Assembly: GCA_003170935.1 (NCBI GenBank)
Contig: PMYA01000076.1
Coordinates: forward strand, 1 to 6,398
Direction of reading: 5' to 3'
Length of the DNA stretch: 6,398 bases
Source of the DNA: Methanobacteriota archaeon
Lineage (GTDB): Archaea; Halobacteriota; Bog-38; Methanoflorentales; Methanoflorentaceae
A program made the position numbers and the translations under genes. Below, one piece after another: positions 1 to 5,254 of this stretch (within the stretch, counting starts at the first letter, position 1; the number at the start of each line of letters is the position of its first letter). The notes beneath the pieces are model-generated. The model was not told the origin of the DNA. It saw only the letters and a program-made list of their open reading frames with translations, and did not search any database.

Positions 1-70
1 GGTCATCATCTTGTGGAATCGGCGATACCCCCTCCAGAAAAAGACTGCATCTTTTTGTATGTTTGCACTT

Positions 71-82
71 CTATATAAAAGC
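71..82 (-). promoter_or_regulatory. TATA-box promoter pointing left, out of the window
   Basis: On the minus strand the sequence reads AAAGCTTTTATATAG, a close match to an archaeal TATA box with a purine run in front that could be the BRE. The expected transcription start, about 26 bases downstream, falls near position 50. No gene of convincing length starts inside the window after it, so it probably serves a gene to the left of position 1. Position 50 is itself the first base of an ATG that opens a 14-codon frame ending at position 6, where it overlaps another ATG. This is a prediction from the motif only. Confidence 0.5.
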
Positions 83-188
83 TTTTAAGAGAGTTAAATT
101 GAAAAAGATCGAGTCTGTGCCTTTTTTCAGTTTTATTTTCACATCTAGTCATTCCGGTTAGTCGCTCCAATTCTGCTACGTCCTGCAT

Positions 189-253
189 CTAAACTGTGAA
201 ACTCACTTCAAAATTTGAAAATCGAAAGATCGCGTGACGGAACTTTTGCCGTC
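189..253 (-). terminator. Possible transcription end of the GlmU-like gene
   Basis: Directly after the stop codon of the GlmU-like gene the minus strand carries a 5-bp inverted repeat, GACGG and CCGTC, with an 8-base loop (236-253). It is followed by T-rich sequence that includes a second, AT-only dyad, TTCAAA-A-TTTGAA (208-220). Archaeal termination mainly needs oligo-T stretches, which are present here but interrupted. The position between a gene end and a new leftward TATA box supports a terminator. The individual motifs are weak. Confidence 0.3.
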
Positions 254-1468
254 TTAAACAATATTGCTGTAATTTTCGATATTCTTTCTGATTGTCGTTG
301 CCGATTCAACGGTGCAGTGCACCCCAATGATTTTTCCCGCCTCGACGAGAATCCCATGCCCAAAACGACAGTTCTCTCCAATTATAGCACCCAAGTTCAT
401 TACATGGTGGAGCTCTCCATCAAGAAACGGCATCGCAATCTTTGTTTGCTCGGTAATGAAATGCGAACCGATCATCGTGTTTTTACCTATAATTGAGTTT
501 GCGACAAGCGAATGAGAGCCCAACCGCACATCATTCATTATCAATGAGTTTCGCACTTCAGTAAATGAGTCAATCGTAACGCCGTTGCCAATGCTAGTTG
601 ACGGTAAAATGGTGACATTAGGTCCAATCTCAACATCTCTGCCCACAACTACCGGTCCAAGCACGTAAGATCCTGATCTTATAATTGAATTCTCTCCAAC
701 GATAACGCTGCCTCGCACTTTCGCATCATCTTCGATCTGGCCATTCTGCTGCGAGGATACATCTTTGACAGAGGATAGCACTGCAGCGTTTGCATTGAGT
801 AGATCCCACGGATAGCTCGCGTCGATCCACATCGATGTCGTATGAACCCCAGTAACATCGTAATGCTTGTCAATCATCCTCTGAATGGTGTCAGTGATCT
901 CGTATTCTCCTCTTGTGGATATCTTGGTGTAGGGAATTTCATTAAATACTGCAGGCTCAAAAACATAGATGCCTGTGTTAATATAATGGCTAATATCCGT
1001 GCCAGGTTTTTCGACTATTTGCGTTACGCGGGGCCCTTCCGTTGTAACGACTCCATAACCTTTGACGTTTTCTTTCACAGTTAACAGTAGCGTTACGTCG
1101 CCGGATGCATTACCCAGGACTTCTCCAATAGCCTCCGGACTGATTAAGTTATCACCGTTTAGAACTAAGAATTTTTCTTCGATTGAATCTTCAGCTAACT
1201 TAATAGCGTGGGCCGTTCCGAGCTGTTGTGGCTGCTCAACATATGTTATTTTTACGCCGAAGTTCTTCCCACCTTCGAAATAATTCATTACTTTTTCTTT
1301 CTTGTAGCCGACTACAAGACTTATTTCGGTAACACCGCTCCGAGCGAGAGAGTCAATCACATATTCAAGGATGGGACGGTTAGCTACAGGTACCATCGCT
1401 TTTGGCTGAGTTAAAGTAAATGGCCTTAAACGCGTTCCTTCGCCTGCAGCTAGGACAATAGCTTTCAC
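254..1468 (-). CDS. glmU: GlmU-like bifunctional sugar-1-phosphate nucleotidylyltransferase / acyltransferase
   Basis: This 404-residue cytoplasmic protein should join a sugar-1-phosphate to UTP or dTTP and acetylate an amino sugar-1-phosphate, giving UDP-GlcNAc or a related activated sugar. The N-terminal nucleotidyltransferase domain (about 1-230) shows LAAGEGTRLRPFT (6-18), the lysine of QPKAMVPV (K23), GTAHA (84-88), the metal-binding NGDN (D106), EKP (153-155), NTGIY (164-168) and WIDASYPWDLL (214-224), the last typical of archaeal GlmU enzymes. Hexapeptide repeats of a left-handed beta helix fill about 245-390. The frame stays open to 1684, but homology begins at the GTG at 1468, which has GAAGG six bases upstream; the extension would run through the divergent gene. 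Sulfolobus-type homologues accept several sugars, so the substrate cannot be fixed from sequence; a single-function dTDP-glucose synthase relative is the main alternative. Divergent from the BshC/PIG-L pair, for which it could supply UDP-GlcNAc. Confidence 0.88.
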   Translation of the reverse strand: MKAIVLAAGEGTRLRPFTLTQPKAMVPVANRPILEYVIDSLARSGVTEISLVVGYKKEKVMNYFEGGKNFGVKITYVEQPQQLGTAHAIKLAEDSIEEKFLVLNGDNLISPEAIGEVLGNASGDVTLLLTVKENVKGYGVVTTEGPRVTQIVEKPGTDISHYINTGIYVFEPAVFNEIPYTKISTRGEYEITDTIQRMIDKHYDVTGVHTTSMWIDASYPWDLLNANAAVLSSVKDVSSQQNGQIEDDAKVRGSVIVGENSIIRSGSYVLGPVVVGRDVEIGPNVTILPSTSIGNGVTIDSFTEVRNSLIMNDVRLGSHSLVANSIIGKNTMIGSHFITEQTKIAMPFLDGELHHVMNLGAIIGENCRFGHGILVEAGKIIGVHCTVESATTIRKNIENYSNIV

Positions 1469-1474
1469 TGTAAA

Positions 1475-1479
1475 CCTTC
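1475..1479 (-). promoter_or_regulatory. Ribosome binding site deciding the GTG start of the GlmU-like gene
   Basis: The minus strand reads GAAGG, then six bases, then GTG at 1468. This supports the GTG over the long upstream open extension. The GTG also places the residues AIVLAAGEG at the normal N-terminal position for the family. Confidence 0.6.
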
Positions 1480-1508
1480 GTATATCTATACGGAAAATAA
1501 CTATATAG
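1480..1508. promoter_or_regulatory. Divergent promoter region with two TATA-like palindromes
   Basis: The 121-base gap between the divergent genes contains two AT-rich palindromes: GTATA-TC-TATAC (1480-1491) and CTATATAG (1501-1508). The second lies about 36-40 bases before the GTG of the leftward gene, so that transcript would have a leader of about 10 bases that includes the GAAGG site. Read rightward, the same CTATATAG, preceded by AAAATAA, would start a transcript near 1530 with a leader of about 60 bases for the BshC-like gene. The first palindrome could be an alternative TATA box or a regulator site between promoter and start. Assignment is by motif and spacing only. Confidence 0.5.
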
Positions 1509-1580
1509 CCGTTACTTCTCATGCTGATTGGAACACAGAAATGAAAGTCCCTGTTGTGGGTCGTGCTACCGCTTGCGTAT

Positions 1581-1585
1581 GAGGT
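1581..1585 (+). promoter_or_regulatory. Ribosome binding site deciding the start of the BshC-like gene
   Basis: GAGGT ends four bases before ATG 1590. This favours that ATG over an in-frame TTG at 1554, which has no comparable site and would add 12 residues. Confidence 0.55.
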
Positions 1586-1589
1586 CATT

Positions 1590-3206
1590 ATGAAAGGAGC
1601 GCAATGCAAGAACCTTGAAGAGCTTACGCGAGCTGTCGTTAACAATGCCATTTTCCCTGACAACAAAGTCTTGGACAAGCGCAAAGCGTTTGCAAAACAC
1701 GTCGAATCTTTTCACAACGATTCCCAAATCCCGCTCCGCATAGATTACGATGGGATCATTGTGATGACTGCCCACCAGCCAAATTTTTTTCCGTACAGTG
1801 GAGTTGTACGAAAGGCAGTATTGCTTCACGCTGTGGCAGAACGTGTTCGAGATAGGCTTAACTGTCCTGTAGCAGAGCTATTCTGCTTTGCTGACCAGGA
1901 CTTTGCCGATGAAAGATGGTTCCGAGAAGCGCAACTCCCGAGCGTTAGAAACAAAAACGGAACTCTTAGCCTGCATTTGCCTGTCGCTGACAGTTACAAC
2001 AACAAAATCCTCCGTGCTGTTCCTAAACCCGAAAATGACGAAATCGAAAAGATAAAAAATGAAATTCAGCAGTGGGCATCTGACTCACGACAATCAATTT
2101 TAAAAAGCTTGAAGCAATTGGGGTTAGAGGTCCCCGACGTTTGCTTCGACACTAGATCTCTCTTCGAACTAATTGATCGCGCGAGAGAGCGAAGCTCAAA
2201 CGCGACTGATTTTAACGCTCTTTTTTTAGCGTACCTCATCGAACAGTCAGGTTACAAAACTGCTTTTGCACGCTTTTCTGAATGTCAACAAGTGTTCAGT
2301 GATGAAATCGCCTTCATGTTAGAAAACGGCGGCCAATATGCAAGATTGATGGCTGAATCACAGAAGAAGCCGAGCTCAATTGCTCAAACTCCCATCTGGT
2401 ACCATTGCCCTTGCAACGGAAAAGCAGACGTCGAGGTAATGTCCGCTCACAACTATGCGCTCGTTACTAGGTGCCGTGCGTGTAACACAACCTCCGAGTT
2501 TAAAGGCAACTTACGCTCAGCGTTGCAGCAGATGTTGCCAAACGTGTCGCTGCGAGCAGAAGCTATGCTGATTGCTTTCAGCGGCATCGGCATTACATTC
2601 TATGTTGGAGGCATGGGAGGTACCGAATATCTCCGCAGAGCCGCAAAAATAGCTGAAGCCCTTGACGTTCGTTTTCCAATTGTCTCAACGTGGAGGCCTA
2701 AAGATGTTTACGCAGGCCTCGGCCAGTTGGATGCAATGCTAGAACTATTAAGGATTAAGGCTCGATACAATCTTTTTCAGGACGGCGAGAAGTGCGACGT
2801 CGCACTTCTGCAGCGCGAGTTGGATGGTATGTTAACGGAAATAGATGGGGGAGTCTGTGCGCTCGACAATCTCAAAAGTGCCGTTGCAAATAGGAAAGGT
2901 GATGGTTTTAAAGAGAAGATAGGTTTCATCGTCAACATGCAAACTCAGTTGAAGACGCAATTCGAACGGAATAAAATCGCAAGAGATCGTTCGATTGTGG
3001 CCAACACAAAAAAGACACTCAGTATTATTCCGTCTATCATCGATTATGAAGTCAATATCGGCGTGCATTCGACCTTCGCACAATGGTTGGCCGCACTGGA
3101 AAAAAATACGCATTTTGACGAGACGCTGCTGCTGAAGACCAATACTGCAATGGACGCATTGTTCGACATGACGAGACGATTATTCGTCGGTGATTTATTT
3201 GAATAA
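1590..3206 (+). CDS. BshC-family protein (putative cysteine-adding enzyme) with inserted cysteine-pair motif
   Basis: A 538-residue soluble protein, about the normal BshC length. BshC proteins are thought to add cysteine to glucosaminyl-malate in the last step of bacillithiol synthesis. Family-like features are a glycine/glutamine-type loop TAHQPNFFPYSG (60-71) where BshC has TGQQxGxxxGP, a helix with basic residues, then CPVAELFCFADQDFADERWF (92-111), matching the 'P-V-FW-DHDF-E' region. Later come LPNVSLR (316-322) and FYVGGMGGTEYLRRA (337-351), matching the 'sPNVlLRP...YVGGPGE..Y' region. A charged, helical C-terminal part (about 380-475) fits the family coiled coil. Unusual is a C273-P-C275 ... 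C295-RA-C298 pair of cysteine motifs, a likely zinc site not typical of bacterial BshC as I know it. The first 55 residues are also poorly conserved-looking. The N-terminal motif faintly recalls WbqC proteins. Overlaps the PIG-L deacetylase gene by 8 bases, so the two are almost certainly co-translated. Confidence 0.72.
   Translation: MKGAQCKNLEELTRAVVNNAIFPDNKVLDKRKAFAKHVESFHNDSQIPLRIDYDGIIVMTAHQPNFFPYSGVVRKAVLLHAVAERVRDRLNCPVAELFCFADQDFADERWFREAQLPSVRNKNGTLSLHLPVADSYNNKILRAVPKPENDEIEKIKNEIQQWASDSRQSILKSLKQLGLEVPDVCFDTRSLFELIDRARERSSNATDFNALFLAYLIEQSGYKTAFARFSECQQVFSDEIAFMLENGGQYARLMAESQKKPSSIAQTPIWYHCPCNGKADVEVMSAHNYALVTRCRACNTTSEFKGNLRSALQQMLPNVSLRAEAMLIAFSGIGITFYVGGMGGTEYLRRAAKIAEALDVRFPIVSTWRPKDVYAGLGQLDAMLELLRIKARYNLFQDGEKCDVALLQRELDGMLTEIDGGVCALDNLKSAVANRKGDGFKEKIGFIVNMQTQLKTQFERNKIARDRSIVANTKKTLSIIPSIIDYEVNIGVHSTFAQWLAALEKNTHFDETLLLKTNTAMDALFDMTRRLFVGDLFE
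3189..3194 (+). promoter_or_regulatory. GGTGAT ribosome binding site deciding a TTG start
   Basis: GGTGAT is a perfect match to the archaeal Shine-Dalgarno sequence. It lies inside the end of the BshC-like gene and ends four bases before TTG 3199. The competing GTG start at 3190 lies within this site and has no ribosome binding site of its own. Confidence 0.6.
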
Positions 3207-3822
3207 AGTAGTGTTAGCGATCGGAGCTCATCCTGATGATTGTGAAATAGGTTGCTATGCCACGTTAGCCCATCATAAAAACACCGGGGACTCAGTTCAC
3301 CTGCTCGTTCTCTCAAAAGGCGAGGCAGGGGGGCCAAGCGAAAAAAGAGTCTCAGAGAGCAAAGAAGCGGCCCAGCTTCTTGGTGCGGATAGCATCACGA
3401 TCGGGGACCTCAGAGATCGGATGATCACGACTGACTATCGGACGATCGAGCTTATTCAGGCAAAGTTAGAGGAATTAAAGCCCGACCGGATATACACTCA
3501 TAGCCCGCACGACAATCATCAAGACCATCGAAACGCTGCGCTAGCAACAATGACGCTTTATCGACACGTTGACGATATATTTCTTTATGAATCCCCAAGC
3601 GTGTCGCTTGAGTTTACTCCGCGAGTTTTTGTCAATATAACTAACTTCTTCCATGTTAAAATCGCGGCTTTAAAACTCCACGAAACGCAGAATGACAAAT
3701 ACTATGTTAGGACAGAAGCGATTGCCGGTCTTGCTCAGTATCGCGCTTTTCAGGCCGGGATGCTAGTTACGCATAATCACAGCAAAGCCGAAGCTTTCGA
3801 TTTAGCAAAATTAACTTTATAA
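3199..3822 (+). CDS. PIG-L/LmbE-family zinc-dependent N-deacetylase (BshB-like)
   Basis: This 207-residue cytoplasmic enzyme should remove the acetyl group from an N-acetylglucosamine conjugate. With TTG 3199 as start it begins MNKVVLAIGAHPDDCEIG. The AHPDD motif (10-14) gives zinc ligand H11, metal ligand D14 and the general base D13. HSPHDNHQDHRNA (101-113) supplies the third zinc ligand, H110. KGEAGG (40-45), the R-ESKEAAQLLG helix (50-62) and the 'KIAAL-LHETQ' segment (154-164) are also family features. It is a little shorter than most BshB/MshB proteins but complete. GTG 3190 is an alternative start adding three residues. The 8-base overlap with the BshC-like gene mirrors the functional pairing of BshB and BshC in bacillithiol synthesis. 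A GlcNAc-lipid or surface-glycan substrate is the alternative. Fold and catalysis are secure; substrate is not. Confidence 0.9.
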   Translation: MNKVVLAIGAHPDDCEIGCYATLAHHKNTGDSVHLLVLSKGEAGGPSEKRVSESKEAAQLLGADSITIGDLRDRMITTDYRTIELIQAKLEELKPDRIYTHSPHDNHQDHRNAALATMTLYRHVDDIFLYESPSVSLEFTPRVFVNITNFFHVKIAALKLHETQNDKYYVRTEAIAGLAQYRAFQAGMLVTHNHSKAEAFDLAKLTL

Positions 3823-3829
3823 CCGTTTA

Positions 3830-3850
3830 CCCCCTAAGACGTTGAGGAGG
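3830..3850. terminator. Imperfect inverted repeat between convergent genes
   Basis: CCCCCT (3830-3835) can pair with AGGAGG (3845-3850), with one mismatch and a 9-base loop. It fills nearly all of the 29-base gap between two gene ends facing each other. That is where a two-way terminator would lie, but no T-run follows on either strand, so the call is weak. Confidence 0.25.
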
Positions 3851-3851
3851 G

Positions 3852-4190
3852 CTAAGCACCTTGTCGAGGTTTATCTACCTTACGCCTGTCTTTGACCGCC
3901 AAGCTCGCTGCTCGTAAAGGCCATATAATTAAGAAAAAGATGGTTACGATGGTAAGAACCGCCAGCAGGCTGACAGCGGTGATTCCGCCTGTGAGACTTA
4001 TGAGCGATTGAGAATAGCCCATGAGAAGCCCAATCGTAACTAAGATTGTAATGCTTAGTCCGATAGATATTGCAAGCCGCTCGGTCACTTCTAGTTGATT
4101 CAATCTTGGAAAAAATGCGAGCGACATGGCGAACCCCGGAACGACAAGGACAGCAATAAAGGCAAGGGCAATTTGTATGATGCTCGACAT
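3852..4190 (-). CDS. Small DUF1616-like membrane protein
   Basis: A 112-residue protein with three hydrophobic segments at about 4-27, 39-59 and 64-91, and a short basic tail, KDRRKVDKPRQ (100-110). The stretch with VPGFAMSLAFFPR followed by L-ERLAISIGLSI resembles the N-terminal part of DUF1616 membrane proteins ('lPGyal..alFPr...l...ERlalsfGLSl'). Those are found in archaea and are usually longer, with more membrane helices and a soluble domain. This copy is either a short stand-alone version or a truncated one; the basic, proline-containing end looks like a natural terminus. It has its own TATA box and probably a leaderless start. Function unknown; by location it might act with the sugar-nucleotide genes at the membrane. 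The basic tail after the third helix suggests a cytoplasmic C-terminus. Confidence 0.72.
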   Translation of the reverse strand: MSSIIQIALAFIAVLVVPGFAMSLAFFPRLNQLEVTERLAISIGLSITILVTIGLLMGYSQSLISLTGGITAVSLLAVLTIVTIFFLIIWPLRAASLAVKDRRKVDKPRQGA

Positions 4191-4210
4191 GATCCCCCAA
4201 AACTCATTTA

Positions 4211-4220
4211 CTTATATACT
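4211..4220 (-). promoter_or_regulatory. TATA box giving a probable leaderless transcript
   Basis: The minus strand reads AGTATATAAG. Its centre is about 25 bases before the first base of ATG 4190, the distance at which archaeal transcription normally begins, so the mRNA would start at or within a few bases of the ATG. The GGGGGATC just before the ATG would then not be transcribed and need not be a ribosome binding site. Confidence 0.5.
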
Positions 4221-4280
4221 TCAGACAGACGTGAAACCTTAGACTTGCTTTCTCAAATAGAGGCTGAACGAACCTAGTCT

Positions 4281-4300
4281 TTTCTTATAAAAATAAAGCT
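4281..4300 (-). terminator. T-rich terminator after the epimerase gene
   Basis: Starting about eight bases past the epimerase stop codon, the minus strand reads AGCTTTATTTTTATAAG. It contains a run of five T and further T-rich sequence, which fits archaeal oligo-T termination. No stable hairpin is seen. The rest of the gap up to 4211 shows nothing else I can name. Confidence 0.4.
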
Positions 4301-4307
4301 ACAAAAT

Positions 4308-5219
4308 CTAGCTCATAAAACGACTTAACTTTTCAAGACCGTCAGCGATTTTGGTTTCTGGCTCATAGTTTATGAGCTTCTTTGCTAAGCTAATGTCTGC
4401 CAGAGATCGCCTCCCATCGCCAACCCGTGGCGTCACATGTTCGATACGTACATTTGAGGGAACCATCTCTTTTATTTTTATTGCTAGGTCGTTGATGGAC
4501 GTCTCTACTCCACTTCCGATGTTAATAGCAGCACCTGAAGCTTTACTTTTTGCAGCTAGTAGATTTGCCCTAACTATGTCCTTTACGTAAACGAAATCGC
4601 GAGTCTGCTTCCCATCCCCAAATATCTCAATTTTGGCATTTGATCTCGCGTCGTAGAAAAACTTGCTTATCACACCAGAGTATGCGTTTTCGGGTCGCTG
4701 ATATGGCCCATAGACATTAAAATAACGCAACGAAATCGTGTCTATGCCGTACAAGCTGTGATAAGCGGCCAGATACAGCTCGCCGGAATACTTACTAGCT
4801 GCGTATTGCGAGATGGGCCGGATCGGTTGCATCTCGTCAATAGGAAAAACATCTGCATTTCCATACACGGCAGCGCTTGATGAATAGATTATCTTAGATA
4901 CATCATTCTTCCGAGCAGCTTCACACACCGAGAGAGTCCCTAATATATTGTTTCCCAAATCGACAAATGGCTCTCGCGTGCTTGCAACAACATCTACGCG
5001 CGCAGCAGTATGGAAGACTATATCAACGTCTCTAAGTGCCTTAAAAGTCGTTTCAGCATCCCTAATGTCACCTTCAATAAGATGAACATTAGGCAATCGA
5101 ACCACTCGCGCTACGTTGCTGAGGTTGTCTAAAATCCGTACTTCTGAGAACTCGTTTGAAAGCAATTCAGCAAGTTGATTGCCAATAAATCCGTATCCAC
5201 CTGTAACTAGTCCAATCAT
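4308..5219 (-). CDS. NAD-dependent sugar-nucleotide epimerase/dehydratase (GalE-like extended SDR)
   Basis: A complete 303-residue extended short-chain dehydrogenase, expected to act on a UDP- or similar nucleotide sugar in the cytoplasm, most likely as a 4-epimerase. It shows the NAD-binding TGGYGFIG (6-13), the acidic residue after beta-2 in ILDNLS (29-34), GDIRD (50-54), HTAARVDV (70-77), the catalytic serine region SSSAAVYG (113-120), YAASK (Y139, K143), RYFNVYGP (165-172) and GDGKQTRDFVYVKD (201-214). These are shared by UDP-glucose/UDP-GlcNAc 4-epimerases and close relatives such as UDP-glucuronate epimerases or decarboxylases, so the exact sugar is not certain. The ATG fits the Rossmann motif, but no ribosome binding site is well placed: GTGAT touches the ATG directly. 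The gene follows the radical SAM gene by 35 bases in the same direction. Confidence 0.9.
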   Translation of the reverse strand: MIGLVTGGYGFIGNQLAELLSNEFSEVRILDNLSNVARVVRLPNVHLIEGDIRDAETTFKALRDVDIVFHTAARVDVVASTREPFVDLGNNILGTLSVCEAARKNDVSKIIYSSSAAVYGNADVFPIDEMQPIRPISQYAASKYSGELYLAAYHSLYGIDTISLRYFNVYGPYQRPENAYSGVISKFFYDARSNAKIEIFGDGKQTRDFVYVKDIVRANLLAAKSKASGAAINIGSGVETSINDLAIKIKEMVPSNVRIEHVTPRVGDGRRSLADISLAKKLINYEPETKIADGLEKLSRFMS

Positions 5220-5254
5220 ATCACGAAAACATAAGACAAGTTCATTCCCGTCGG

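Noticed and set aside
3..9. C-box-like ATGATGA on the minus strand, as in a C/D box guide RNA
   Set aside because: A seven-base match at the window edge with no D box or second half visible; common by chance.
6..188. Sixty-residue minus-strand frame at the left edge
   Set aside because: No recognisable domain, composition does not look coding, and a strong TATA box lies inside it. I treat the stretch as intergenic.
842..1414. Plus-strand open frames within the nucleotidyltransferase gene
   Set aside because: Antisense shadows of a well-supported conserved gene, with no recognisable products.
1554..1589. TTG start of the BshC-like gene at 1554
   Set aside because: It lacks a binding site, whereas GAGGT precedes ATG 1590 at a usable distance.
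1469..1684. N-terminal extension of the GlmU-like protein to an ATG at 1684
   Set aside because: The added 72 residues show no family similarity, run across the divergent promoter and into the opposite-strand BshC-like gene, and a GTG with a good binding site sits exactly where homology begins.
3880..4277. Other open frames on both strands across the DUF1616-like gene (3880-4200 minus, 4095-4277 plus)
   Set aside because: They are shadows: the 3852-4190 frame alone gives a clean three-helix membrane protein with a family-like motif and a promoter.
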